Part shown: positions 54,757-64,000 of the stretch, one piece after another | Layout of the letters: each line of letters opens with the position of its first letter | Position numbering within the stretch: position 1 is the stretch's first letter | From: Pseudomonadota bacterium | GTDB taxonomy: Bacteria; Bdellovibrionota_B; Oligoflexia; Oligoflexales; CAIYRB01 | Direction of reading: 5' to 3' | Length of the DNA stretch: 64,000 nucleotides | Assembly: GCA_026390445.1 (NCBI GenBank) | Contig: JAPLFX010000049.1 | Location: 18,886 to 82,885 of the forward strand | Made by a program: the position numbers and the translations under genes | Notes under the pieces: model-generated | Database searches by the model: none | The model's input: only the letters and a program-made list of their open reading frames with translations | Told to the model about the DNA's origin: nothing

Positions 54757-55994
54757 GCCATCGCCTTTCTCGGCTGAAACCCAAAAGTTGGGCTGAGTCG
54801 ACAGACACCGGTGAACTTCGTGTCTGGGGCATGAATAACGCGAAATACTAGGGCATCATTGATCCAATCAAAACTCTCCTCGATATGCGCTTCGCCAGCG
54901 TGGGCGGCCACTGTGACAGTGTAAACTCCGGCGCCTAGATCTAGCTGCATTTCGTAAGTGATCAAGAGTCGACTGCCTGCCGCGAGGAGTCCAGTTTCGA
55001 CCCCAAGCAGGTGGTTGTTTGAGCCGAAGATATCGTTGCCGAGTCGGTCTCTAATCAAGATGCCAAAGGTCGGGTTGTCGACATCATGATGGATATCAGC
55101 TGCCAACTCAAGACGCACACGGGTGCCGCTGACCACGGTGTCTACCGAGCGCTCCTGGGAGTCGATGAGGCTAGTCTGCTCGATGCGCACCTTGCCGTTG
55201 CCGGAACGTTGGCGCAGCAGGCCTTTTTGCAGGGGCGAACGACCTTCTTGCGGCGTCTCGCGTTCGGCAATCAAGCTGTTGTAGTAATTGAATACTTGGT
55301 CGGGCTCACCTTCGTCGAGGATGCGGCCTCTGTCGAGCAGGTAGGCTTTGTTGCATAAGCTTTTGACCGCACCAGGGTCGTGAGAAACGAACAGCAGCGC
55401 CTTACCGGCGCGGCGAAACTCGCGAATCTTGGCCATGCATTTGGCTTGAAAGCGGATGTCGCCTACCGCTAGCGCTTCATCGACGATGAGGATGTCTGGA
55501 TCGACGTTGATCGCAACTGCAAATGCTAAGCGCACGTACATTCCAGAGGAATAGGTCTTCACCGGGTGGTTGATAAAGGCGCCGATATCAGCGAAGTCGA
55601 CGATTTTTGGTAACAACTCGTCGATCTCACGACGATGAAAACCCATGATCGAGCATTGAAAGATGACGTTCTCGACGCCAGAAAAATCAGGGTTAAACCC
55701 AGCTCCGAGCTCAAGTAAGGCGGCAATCTTGCCGTTGACAATGACGCGGCCACTAGACGGTGTCAGCACTCCAGCGATCATTTGCAGTAGAGTGCTTTTC
55801 CCCGAGCCATTCAGACCGATAATGCCGACACATTGGCCTTGTTCGACCTCAATGTTAACATCGTTTAAGGCGTAAAATTCCTCGTGATATTTGCGGCCAA
55901 ATGGCGTTAGCGCTTCTTTGAGACGGTCGATCGGTGCTGGGTATAGGCGGTAGACCTTGGTCAAGCTTTCAGCTTTTATGGCAAACGACGACAT
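54753..55994 (-). CDS. wzt: Polysaccharide ABC transporter ATP-binding protein with Wzt-type C-terminal domain
   Basis: GIIGLNGSGKSTLLQMIAGVL, YSSGMYVRLAFA, C-terminal beta-sandwich (NPTFGILIRDRLGNDIFGSNNH). Confidence 0.92.
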   Translation of the reverse strand: MSSFAIKAESLTKVYRLYPAPIDRLKEALTPFGRKYHEEFYALNDVNIEVEQGQCVGIIGLNGSGKSTLLQMIAGVLTPSSGRVIVNGKIAALLELGAGFNPDFSGVENVIFQCSIMGFHRREIDELLPKIVDFADIGAFINHPVKTYSSGMYVRLAFAVAINVDPDILIVDEALAVGDIRFQAKCMAKIREFRRAGKALLFVSHDPGAVKSLCNKAYLLDRGRILDEGEPDQVFNYYNSLIAERETPQEGRSPLQKGLLRQRSGNGKVRIEQTSLIDSQERSVDTVVSGTRVRLELAADIHHDVDNPTFGILIRDRLGNDIFGSNNHLLGVETGLLAAGSRLLITYEMQLDLGAGVYTVTVAAHAGEAHIEESFDWINDALVFRVIHAPDTKFTGVCRLSPTFGFQPRKAMA

Positions 55995-56018
55995 CGATGC
56001 TCCGACACGGGGTGGCTG

Positions 56019-56825
56019 CTATAGGACATCGCCAAAATGGGGCCTTAGGCGCTTGAAGACGGCGTGACCTAGTCCCAGTAGCGCAAACGTAAAGGTCCAA
56101 AAGTACAGCATGGAGTTAAGACCGTGGGCGGCAATTGACCGGTGATAGACGAAGGCATCGCGGTAACCCTCTGTAATATAAAATACCGGATTGAGCTTGA
56201 TCAGGTGGCGGTATTTTTCTGGCAACCTGTGCCAGTCCCAAATGATAGGCGTCAGCCAAAAGCCAAATTGCATCAACACTCCGACGAGTTGGGTGATGTC
56301 CCTGGTGAAGACGTTTAGCGGTGCAAGCAGCCAGCCAGAGCCCAAAAGAAAGGCGCAGGTACAAAACATATAGTAAAACACTGAAAGCCATTGAGCATCA
56401 GGCAGTTGGCCAGAGATCAACAAGATCACCACCAATATTAATAGAAAAATTCCGTGTAAGATCAGCGCCGAAAGAATCTTTACCACAGGCAACAAGCGCA
56501 CCCGAAAATCTACTTTTTTGACCAAAAAAGCATAGTCATTGATCGCATTGCTGGTGACAAAGATGCCGTCTTGGATGAAATTCCAGGCGACACTAGCGGT
56601 GAAGAACCACGGGATGAATTTAACGCCGGTTTCAGTTGGGGCGGCCTTCAATCCGTAGGTAAAGACGAACCAAAGGATAGCCATCATCGCCAAAGGCTGG
56701 AGAAAGGCCCAAAAGAGTCCAAGCATCGAGCCAGCGTAGCGCGACTTAAAGTCACGCAAAGTCAGCTGCAGGATTAGGTAGCGGTGATCGAACAATTCGC
56801 GAAGGAACCAGGTGTTCTTTGCCAT
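56019..56825 (-). CDS. wzm: Polysaccharide ABC transporter permease
   Basis: LTLRDFKSRYAGSMLGLFWAFLQPLAMM ABC-2 permease motif; six TM. Confidence 0.92.
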   Translation of the reverse strand: MAKNTWFLRELFDHRYLILQLTLRDFKSRYAGSMLGLFWAFLQPLAMMAILWFVFTYGLKAAPTETGVKFIPWFFTASVAWNFIQDGIFVTSNAINDYAFLVKKVDFRVRLLPVVKILSALILHGIFLLILVVILLISGQLPDAQWLSVFYYMFCTCAFLLGSGWLLAPLNVFTRDITQLVGVLMQFGFWLTPIIWDWHRLPEKYRHLIKLNPVFYITEGYRDAFVYHRSIAAHGLNSMLYFWTFTFALLGLGHAVFKRLRPHFGDVL

Positions 56826-58102
56826 TAAAGCTCCAGCCCATCCTTGAACCCAATGATAGCGTAGTCCGATGCCTCGTAAAACCTTTGAATTACTGCGAGA
56901 GTCGCGGGGTTTTCAGGGGGATTAATGATGGATTCCGGGCGAAGACGCACGCATTCCTGGCGGATGAAACCAGCCTCTTCCAGCATGAAGGCGAGAGTCG
57001 GCGGTGGGATAGGATTTTTATGCGTAGGATCGGTGTAGAATGTACAGGCGCCGACCAAAATATTTTCTGGATTGGGCGTTTCAAAAAGGGCAAATCCGCC
57101 TGGTGCGAGGGCCCTGTAGGCCTCTTTGAACATCGTCATCAATAAGGTAAATGGTAGGTGCTCGACGATGTGAAACCCGGTGACCACCGCCAGGGAATTG
57201 CTAGGCTCCCCTTTTAGGTAAGCCACACCGTCACCAAGAGTCACGGGCAGTGCAGCAGCAAGGCAATCGCGTACCATCTTAGCGTTGAGGTCGACACCCT
57301 TGACCGTTAGCCCCGTAGCTTGAGCCAGCTTCAACCACTCGCCTCGGCCACATCCTATATCTAGGAGAGGCTTTCCAGGTGCGCTGGTCTTGACCGATTC
57401 TAGGTACGGCTCGTAAACCTGGAGTCTTGATCTTACCGTTTCTGTGGAGCCGCGAAACTTCTCTTCAAAACGCCAGTAGAAGTCATCGAGTAAGATGGTC
57501 TCAGAGTTCATCTGGTTGGCTTGCGTAGCCCCAGCTCCAGGCTCCAGGCTTGTGGGGAGCGCCTGCGAGTTAAGGCGCAGGATAAACGTCTCCAGACGGC
57601 TGTCCGACTTGATCTGGTCGTCTTTTACCAACTGCAGCTGTGCTAATAGCTTTAGTTGGCTTTGGTAGCGCAAGTGATTCTCATGCAGCAGATTATCGAT
57701 CTGCATTGGAGTTCCACTATAAAGACCAACCTGTTCGGTGAGCGCGGTCAATTTCGCCGCTTCGCAGTTGAGGAGTTCCGTGGTTGCAGCAAGCCGTGCT
57801 TCTAGCGAAATGACCGCCTGTTGCAACTGTGCACGTTCGCTCTCAAGTTGCCCTACTCGGTCAGGCAGACGAAGTGATGTAGCGACAAACCGGGCAACAG
57901 GGCCAAAAACCGGTACACGATGGGCTATGGCTTTTAGCTTATTTATACCGCCCCAAGACTTTTTGCTGGGATACTCGCCCAGATTTGCGGAGCTCTTAGC
58001 CCAAACCGCTGAAAAGCGCGCGGACCCAGCCTTGGCCCGCCTCGCGGTGGCGTCGGTTTGAAGCTCGGATCTAATGGCTTGAAGCCGGTTGTCTGGCGTC
58101 AC
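56825..58102 (-). CDS. Class I SAM-dependent methyltransferase with N-terminal coiled coil
   Basis: LLDIGCGRGEWLKLA, GFHIVEHLP; N-terminal VGQLESERAQLQQAVISLEARLAAT coil. Confidence 0.88.
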   Translation of the reverse strand: MTPDNRLQAIRSELQTDATARRAKAGSARFSAVWAKSSANLGEYPSKKSWGGINKLKAIAHRVPVFGPVARFVATSLRLPDRVGQLESERAQLQQAVISLEARLAATTELLNCEAAKLTALTEQVGLYSGTPMQIDNLLHENHLRYQSQLKLLAQLQLVKDDQIKSDSRLETFILRLNSQALPTSLEPGAGATQANQMNSETILLDDFYWRFEEKFRGSTETVRSRLQVYEPYLESVKTSAPGKPLLDIGCGRGEWLKLAQATGLTVKGVDLNAKMVRDCLAAALPVTLGDGVAYLKGEPSNSLAVVTGFHIVEHLPFTLLMTMFKEAYRALAPGGFALFETPNPENILVGACTFYTDPTHKNPIPPPTLAFMLEEAGFIRQECVRLRPESIINPPENPATLAVIQRFYEASDYAIIGFKDGLEL

Positions 58103-58137
58103 GCGAACCTCGTAAGGGCTTTACTCTAGGGATGTTG

Positions 58138-58707
58138 TTACTCCTGGGAGCATCTCGTGCCAGGACTAGGATGTTTTAGGTACTTACTTGCCAGCAGGAT
58201 GCACAGTGCGCTGAGACTGTGATCTATCTGCGCCGTTCGGACCATGGAGTCCAAGGTCGAAGCGTCGATTAGTTCAACTTCGATCTGCTCATCGGGGTCG
58301 GGGAAGTGGCGCCTCTCGGTGGCCGGACGGCAGCCTAGGGCGAGGAAAAAATGGCAACGATTCGTTAGGATCGCCGGGTTCGTGTAGATAGAGCCAAGGG
58401 AAAGGATGCGTTGGCTGGTAAATCCCGTTTCCTCTTCTAGTTCGCGAGCGGCCGTGATGGTCGGATCGCTTTCGCTGCTTTCAATCACACCGCCCGGAGT
58501 CTCCAGGATCGATTTCAAAACACCTGCGCGGGGTTGGCGAACTAAGATCGCTCGACCATCGTCGGTGATCGGTAGCACGTTGACCCAATCCTTACTGATC
58601 AGGCGGTAAAATGGTTGCGAAAAAGGCGTGCCGTTTTTTTCAAGGTCGAGCTGTTCGACGCTAAAGGGAATGGTCTCGAGCACGATGCGGCGCTTGATTG
58701 GATTCAT
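58138..58707 (-). CDS. NUDIX hydrolase (ADP-ribose pyrophosphatase-like)
   Basis: GGVIESSESDPTITAARELEEETGF NUDIX box; ATG at 58707 gives ATGA overlap with upstream gene. Confidence 0.9.
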   Translation of the reverse strand: MNPIKRRIVLETIPFSVEQLDLEKNGTPFSQPFYRLISKDWVNVLPITDDGRAILVRQPRAGVLKSILETPGGVIESSESDPTITAARELEEETGFTSQRILSLGSIYTNPAILTNRCHFFLALGCRPATERRHFPDPDEQIEVELIDASTLDSMVRTAQIDHSLSALCILLASKYLKHPSPGTRCSQE

Positions 58708-59327
58708 TTTTCCCAGTCTTGTTCGCGATTTATGCGTGGAGCGATAAACTCTGCGGTAGCTCCCGCGGCGGCGGTAAAGTGGTGGCGCCACTGGCTATGG
58801 GCGTCGGGTCCGATACTATTGGTTACGGCTAAGATAACGGCAAGGCTTGATGCCTGTGCTGCAATTTCGCCAATGATGGAATAAAGCTCTAGGTTTTCAA
58901 CGTGATGCTCAGCGACCCATGATTCTGGCAGTTTGCCAATGAGGCTGACGCCTGGCGAGCCAATGACGCGGCGCTCCGGCAGGGAGCGACAAAATAGCGG
59001 CGGTGGCGGCAGCGTGATGGGCGGAGCGGTGTCCTTGACGGTATATGAAAAGCCCATCCGCTCGCAGGTAGGCATCCAGATGACTTCTTGGGCGCGCACC
59101 AAATGAACTTTGGTAAAGGTGCCGAAGGTGCCGCAGGTCCCAACAAACACCACCGGGCGTCCGCGGCAAAAGTCGGCCACCTGGCGGGCCCTTTTTGCGG
59201 CGTTGAGCGCCCCGATGCCGGCTAATTTCGTCAAAGGCGTGTACCCACGCTGTTGCAAGGCATTCTCGAGTGGCTCGAGTTCGAATTTAGCGGCGGCGAC
59301 AAGGACCGGATCCACGACATCTCGCAC
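58704..59327 (-). CDS. Nucleoside phosphorylase-superfamily protein (futalosine hydrolase-like)
   Basis: VFVGTCGTFG, ENLELYSIIGEIA, AVTNSIGPDAHSQWR. Confidence 0.65.
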   Translation of the reverse strand: MRDVVDPVLVAAAKFELEPLENALQQRGYTPLTKLAGIGALNAAKRARQVADFCRGRPVVFVGTCGTFGTFTKVHLVRAQEVIWMPTCERMGFSYTVKDTAPPITLPPPPLFCRSLPERRVIGSPGVSLIGKLPESWVAEHHVENLELYSIIGEIAAQASSLAVILAVTNSIGPDAHSQWRHHFTAAAGATAEFIAPRINREQDWEK

Positions 59328-59385
59328 TTAAGGCGGTTTTTAGCTTCTTACCAGATATTGCTTTAACACCGCTGCCAAGGGGAGT

Positions 59386-61092
59386 CTAAAGAATATGCAG
59401 CTTGACGAGTACGACCGGCTTCTTGCGCAAAAGTCTAGTCAACTGGCGCCTAACAAAAAGTCTAGCCTCCTCGGTAACGCCGTCTGGAGTGCTCTGAGCT
59501 TGACTTAGCAGCGGGCGAAGGTGGTGGGCCAACTGACGTCCCATTTTTTCCAGCCAGTCGTTCGTGTTGACCATCAAGGGTAAGCACAGTCCGTTAAGTG
59601 AGATGTTGGGTCCGGCCCGCCACTCTTTGGCAGACTGATCAAACACTCCGTCGACTAAAGCCATGCCCAGCTCTCCGACGCGCAACCGTTCGCGAAGGGT
59701 TCCCTGGCTGATCAGCACTCCTGCCTCTGCATCGACGAACTCTAATTCGATATCAATCTTGCCGGCCTTAACGACACCGTCTCTACTGACATCAAGGACA
59801 TCCCCGTTTTCGATCAGCGTGCTGCTTGCGGTCATTCCAGCGCTCAGCGGCCTACCGAGATTAGCCTGCATGTGGGTAAATGAACCATGGACTGGAAGAA
59901 AGTGACGCGGGCGCAGGGTTTGCACCAATCGCTCCACGTCGCCGCCATAGGCGTGACCACTGACGTGAATGTCAGGGGCATCGCGACCTGAAACAATTTT
60001 TGCCCCGGCGCGAAGGAAAGAGTTGGTCATGGCGAAGACGGCTTTTTCGTTACCAGGGATCATCCTGGACGACCAGATGACGGTGTCTCCGGGGCCGACG
60101 GTGATGCTGCGATGGCGTCCCGCAGCCATGCGCGCCAATGCTGAGCGCCACTCACCCTGGCAGCCAGTAGCCAAGACGACCAGCCTGTTGCGAGGGAACG
60201 TGGCCACCTGGTCCTCGGTCAGGCGAAGGCTCTCTGGCAGGTGGTAAAGATTGAGCTTTTTAGCGATCATCAGGGTGGTCTCAATACCATTGCCGCAAAT
60301 GCATAATCTGCGGCCTGTGGCAATACAGACGTCGGCGATCGTTTTAAGGCGCCACAGGTTGCTGGCAAAGGTGGTGATGATTGCCGCTCCAGAGCAATGC
60401 TCAACAACTCGCTTCAGCGGTTCAAAGACCGTTTCCTCGCCAGGGCAGTGCCCATCCTTGTCGGCGTTTGTACTATCAGTCAGCAGCAGATCTACGCCTT
60501 CGTCACCAATGCGCTTAAGCAGAGCGAAATCCGTTGCTGGCTCCAGCATCGGATGCTCCTCGAACTTGAAATCCCCAGTATGAAAAACATTTAGATCAGG
60601 GGTCCGGATGAATAAACAGCAGGTCATCGGAATCGAGTGATTGACGTGAATGTACTCGGCGTCAAAGCCTGTCGTCGTGACGTGATCGCCTGGCTCCACG
60701 GTTACTAAGGTATATGCATTTGGATCGTGGCCTAGCTTGGTTAGTTTGAGCCGCAACAGCTCGATGGTCCACGCGGTGCCGTAGACCGGCGCAGGCCATT
60801 TAGGCAGAAGGTGGGGAACAGCTCCAAGGTGGTCTTCATGAGCATGTGTGATGATATATGCGTGGACGCCGCCGATTGCTTGAAACCAAGTGTCGACGGC
60901 AGGCACGATGGCATCGACACCTAGCCGCTCCGGTTCAGGAAAGCGCACTCCAGCGTCGACGACGAAGAGCTTCCCGCTGGCAATATAGGCGGTTAGGTTC
61001 ATGCCAAATTCCCCGCATCCTCCCATCGGAATGATACGAAGGGCGCCGGGGACTGAGGCAGGATTGAACGGGTGTGTGTCTAGGTTATGCAA
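59386..61092 (-). CDS. Ribonuclease J-family metallo-beta-lactamase/beta-CASP nuclease
   Basis: THAHEDHLGAVPHLL, HTGDFKFEE, SGHAYGGDVERLVQTLRPRHFLPVHGSFTHMQANL. Confidence 0.95.
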   Translation of the reverse strand: MHNLDTHPFNPASVPGALRIIPMGGCGEFGMNLTAYIASGKLFVVDAGVRFPEPERLGVDAIVPAVDTWFQAIGGVHAYIITHAHEDHLGAVPHLLPKWPAPVYGTAWTIELLRLKLTKLGHDPNAYTLVTVEPGDHVTTTGFDAEYIHVNHSIPMTCCLFIRTPDLNVFHTGDFKFEEHPMLEPATDFALLKRIGDEGVDLLLTDSTNADKDGHCPGEETVFEPLKRVVEHCSGAAIITTFASNLWRLKTIADVCIATGRRLCICGNGIETTLMIAKKLNLYHLPESLRLTEDQVATFPRNRLVVLATGCQGEWRSALARMAAGRHRSITVGPGDTVIWSSRMIPGNEKAVFAMTNSFLRAGAKIVSGRDAPDIHVSGHAYGGDVERLVQTLRPRHFLPVHGSFTHMQANLGRPLSAGMTASSTLIENGDVLDVSRDGVVKAGKIDIELEFVDAEAGVLISQGTLRERLRVGELGMALVDGVFDQSAKEWRAGPNISLNGLCLPLMVNTNDWLEKMGRQLAHHLRPLLSQAQSTPDGVTEEARLFVRRQLTRLLRKKPVVLVKLHIL

Positions 61093-61098
61093 TGATGG

Positions 61099-62811
61099 TT
61101 ATCCTTTGGTCGGAGCAAACTCGAAGGGGTAGCTAACTTCAACACTGCCGTGTCTTGGCCGGGGAAATCGCCAGGTCAATATTTTTTGCCGAATGCACTC
61201 TGTCATACGCGGGTCTTGGATACTAGTGGTGATCAATGCCACGTCCGCTATGGCCCCTCGTGAGTCTATGCGCCACTTCCATTCCATCATACCGGCGGCT
61301 TGGTCATTGCGGCGCAGGGCTAGTTCATAGCACAGTTGCAACTGGTACCGATTCTCTTTGATATAGCGTTCGATCAACGGTGGCTCAAGGTCGCCGATCA
61401 ACGGCTCGCGTGCCGTCGGTGCGCCCTGCGCGGGTACGCCGTATTCCGAAGCCTGAATTTGGTAAAGCTTTTCGTCGGCCAGTCGAAGATCTGAGCCTAT
61501 GTTGAAGGATGCGTAGCGTACACCCTCGGGTATGGCGATCGGACCTTGGACATCGTGCGGTCTGTCTAGTTTCAAGCGGTCTTGACGCCGTGTACCGCGC
61601 TGTTTGGCCTTTGCCTCGCGACCAAGTGCATCAGCCTCGGCGTACATCATTTCTTCGTCGCTTAGATTGTGAAAGACGTGAATTTTCCCAATGGAGTCTG
61701 CAAGGGCCGGGTCCTGGTGCCTGATATTGCGGTATTCCTGCCAAGCATAGTCCTGGTCTGCAGGAAATTTCTCCTGGATCTCACGTCTGGCGACCAAACT
61801 CATGTCGAAGCCGCGCTGCAAAATGTCGATTTTATCGATGATGCGTCGCATGCTGCCGCTGCTGCTCTCACCTAGGACGCTAGGGATCGACAAAATTGCG
61901 ACACCGTCTTTCATCGTTTGCAGGTGATCGATCTCTTGCTGCCGGTCGATTTTTGCCGCCAGGCTTTTACGGGCGTCACCAAACATTGCCTGATATAAAT
62001 TCGTCGTCGAACTATCGACCCATTTCGGCTGATCTTCATGCCATCCCATGAGCGCGGCGGTAAGTGCCTCGTAGTAGCTCATGACCGAGGCAACTAGGCG
62101 CTTACGGTCGAGGTTTTCCTGCAAGGCTTCCGGTGCAGTGCGCAGGTGGTCTGGGGCGATGAAGGGCAAGGCATACTCAGCGGCGACGTCTGAAAGCTTG
62201 GTGGCCCTGTGGTACGGTCGATTTAGGAGCCCTATCAAGGCGCCTCCGATGAGAATCGACGTCATCAAAAGTCCCAAAAGGCCCATATGCAGTTCGAGTC
62301 TTGAAGCAAAAAGCAGACTGAGCAAAGGCTTTCGATAGGCCGGACTAGTGCCGCTCATGGCAGTCTTGGTGGAGGGCTCAAGCGGAGCTAGTTTGATCAT
62401 GATCCGCAGGTCACTTTCGGTGACGCTGGCGTAGTCTCCAAGTTGCATCAGAACCTGATGTCGGCCGCGCGATTGGCGTTTCAGCGTAATCAGGTCGCCT
62501 TTGCTGGTGCAAAACCCCTCCCACCGGTGATCGACATCGAGCTCGACCCCGCCAGGTACGAAACGCAGGAATTCTAGTCGACCATCGCTGAGAGGATAGT
62601 GCGGCACCACAAAGGGTCCTCGACCCTGGCTGGTTAGAGCTAAGTGCCCCCTTCGCCTAATCGGCAAGTGGACGGCGAGTAGCGACGAGCCATTTTGCAG
62701 GACTTCGACGTAAAGACGATGTCTTATCCGCTGGCTGAACTTAGCCTTTGCGGGGGTCCTGCTACTGTTGGTGCCATTGACTGCGGATCGATCGTCCTTT
62801 TTTGCCTTCAT
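61099..62811 (-). CDS. AgmX/PglI C-terminal domain protein, TonB-like topology
   Basis: Cytoplasmic N-domain, central TM LGLLGLLMTSILIGGALIGLL, C-terminal IERYIKENRYQLQLCYELALRRN...VALITTSIQDPRMTECIRQKILTWRFPRP...VSYPFEF. Confidence 0.82.
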   Translation of the reverse strand: MKAKKDDRSAVNGTNSSRTPAKAKFSQRIRHRLYVEVLQNGSSLLAVHLPIRRRGHLALTSQGRGPFVVPHYPLSDGRLEFLRFVPGGVELDVDHRWEGFCTSKGDLITLKRQSRGRHQVLMQLGDYASVTESDLRIMIKLAPLEPSTKTAMSGTSPAYRKPLLSLLFASRLELHMGLLGLLMTSILIGGALIGLLNRPYHRATKLSDVAAEYALPFIAPDHLRTAPEALQENLDRKRLVASVMSYYEALTAALMGWHEDQPKWVDSSTTNLYQAMFGDARKSLAAKIDRQQEIDHLQTMKDGVAILSIPSVLGESSSGSMRRIIDKIDILQRGFDMSLVARREIQEKFPADQDYAWQEYRNIRHQDPALADSIGKIHVFHNLSDEEMMYAEADALGREAKAKQRGTRRQDRLKLDRPHDVQGPIAIPEGVRYASFNIGSDLRLADEKLYQIQASEYGVPAQGAPTAREPLIGDLEPPLIERYIKENRYQLQLCYELALRRNDQAAGMMEWKWRIDSRGAIADVALITTSIQDPRMTECIRQKILTWRFPRPRHGSVEVSYPFEFAPTKG

Positions 62812-63386
62812 TCGGTGGTGTGACCTCCTGAAGGGGAGTCGTGATTTGATCCGTGCAGCGAACTAGCAATGACTAGGGTCTCAAGCGCATAGCTGGTTAT
62901 ACCGACCTCGGCAAGTGCAGCGATGACCGGTCGCAAGTGCAAGTATCTTAGGCGTTGATCAGCGGCGATGACCGTCGTGGTCTGCGAGCCCTGCACTCGC
63001 TTGAGCAGGGCCGCGGACGCAATCTCACCCTCTACCCGACGGCGGAGGTATTCAACAAAAGGCCGCATCTCGTCCGTCGATGCAGAGTCCTGGCGCCAGC
63101 GAAAAACTCTCCGATCGTTGGTGGTGATGACGATGTCCGGGCCGATCGGAGACATGCTGAACCATACCGCGCTGTCTGGTCGCACCTGCGAGGGAAAGTT
63201 AATCAGGCTAGCAGGGTGTCCCATGCGTGGATTGGTCGCGAGCACCAGGTGGGCGGTAAGGAGTAATACGAGCGCAACGGTCAGAAGAAATGGATAGGGA
63301 TACCACCATAGCGGCTCGCTGAGGCGCTGCTGCTTTGCAACGTATGCCTCGCTCCAGTTGACGGCGCGTGAAGATTCCATGGCCAT
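62808..63386 (-). CDS. ExbD/TolR-like biopolymer transport protein
   Basis: Single N-terminal TM; periplasmic region with TTTVIAADQRLRYLHLRPVIAALAEVGI (ExbD-like tail). Confidence 0.65.
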   Translation of the reverse strand: MAMESSRAVNWSEAYVAKQQRLSEPLWWYPYPFLLTVALVLLLTAHLVLATNPRMGHPASLINFPSQVRPDSAVWFSMSPIGPDIVITTNDRRVFRWRQDSASTDEMRPFVEYLRRRVEGEIASAALLKRVQGSQTTTVIAADQRLRYLHLRPVIAALAEVGITSYALETLVIASSLHGSNHDSPSGGHTTE

Positions 63387-63880
63387 TACATAAGTCCGTT
63401 GCTTAGAATGATGCGTTCGAAGTGTGGTGATGTGCGAAGTCCGGCCACAACCTGAGTGACGATAGGTACCGGGACATCTCCGGACGGAATGAGGACTAAT
63501 ACCTTACTAAGTGGAATATTCTGGTGAGCCGCCCGTTCTCGTACCCATGACGTCAGTTGTTCTAGGAGTTTCTGTAATTGCGGCGCCCCATCTATATGGC
63601 GAATGATGTATTTGTCCCGGACGTTTGAAAAATTTACTGAAAATGCCGTCAGATCTCCGAAGTAAAAGGCGTCTGCTGTGAGCACCACGGCTGGAGAGTT
63701 CTGTGTCAGGCTCGCTTGCGGATCCTCGCGATACTCATGCAAACCTGGGTCGTCAACCGAGGCTTGAACCAACGGAATTTCCAGTGGCACCACACCGTAA
63801 ACCGACGCAAGAGTTACGGCTCTCAGGCCAAAGCTCAGGATGGTTAAGAGGCCGAACAGGCCAAATAACACAGCAGGCAT
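63386..63880 (-). CDS. ExbD/TolR-like protein (second copy)
   Basis: Single N-terminal TM; KVLVLIPSGDVPVPIVTQVVAGL. Start placed at ATG 63880 because a separate reading frame ends at 63894. Confidence 0.6.
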   Translation of the reverse strand: MPAVLFGLFGLLTILSFGLRAVTLASVYGVVPLEIPLVQASVDDPGLHEYREDPQASLTQNSPAVVLTADAFYFGDLTAFSVNFSNVRDKYIIRHIDGAPQLQKLLEQLTSWVRERAAHQNIPLSKVLVLIPSGDVPVPIVTQVVAGLRTSPHFERIILSNGLM

Positions 63881-63893
63881 CGACCAATGATCA

Positions 63894-64000
63894 TCAGATA
63901 ATCTCTTCTTCGTCCTTGATATCCTCGACTGATACATCATCAAAACTCTCATCTGCATGAACTTCGGACGCTTCTTTGGCGCCGGCATTATAGTCAACTT
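63894..64000 (-). CDS. C-terminal tail of an upstream gene running off the window (ExbB/TolQ/MotA-type proposed)
   Basis: Minus strand frame reads VDYNAGAKEASEVHADESFDDVSVEDIKDEEEII*, an open acidic tail just before the ExbD-like gene. Confidence 0.5.
   Translation of the reverse strand, partial: VDYNAGAKEASEVHADESFDDVSVEDIKDEEEII

Overview
64 kb chromosomal window that is almost entirely protein-coding core genome of a Gram-negative, Deltaproteobacteria/Oligoflexia-like bacterium (lineage is inference). In order: C-terminal 22 codons of ParB (1-69); F1Fo ATP synthase genes b', b, delta, alpha, gamma, beta, epsilon without a or c; a GT4 glycosyltransferase and a sugar epimerase coupled to atpC; a convergent-gene terminator; a complete-looking dcw cell-division/cell-wall cluster on the minus strand (mraZ-rsmH-ftsL-ftsI-murE-murF-murD-ftsW-murC-ftsQ-ftsA-ftsZ) lacking mraY, murG, murB and ddl; a LysM lipoprotein; a nucleotidyltransferase/kinase pair (AmgK/MurU-like); a diacylglycerol kinase-family gene divergent from an rpoH-like sigma factor; a UvrD/Rep helicase; yajC; an outer-membrane-like protein; a fused M16 peptidase; a compact sdhC-A-B-purS-Q-L-F-rph run; secA, M23 peptidase, PP2C phosphatase; an ABC-transporter-dependent O-antigen-type locus with gmd/rmd; NUDIX and nucleosidase genes; RNase J; and, at the right edge, an AgmX/PglI-domain protein with two ExbD-like proteins and the tail of a fourth gene. 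No tRNA, rRNA, CRISPR, IS element or prophage was recognised. The best non-coding signals are three 10-bp-phased GTGGG repeats in front of mraZ (MraZ boxes), a TTGACA-N18-TATAAT ftsZ promoter overlapped by an inverted repeat, and an rpoH promoter inside the neighbouring divergent gene. The most interesting accessory candidates are the AgmX/ExbD-type putative energised envelope machine at 61.1-64.0 kb and the O-antigen locus with a small coiled-coil 'SHR' protein.
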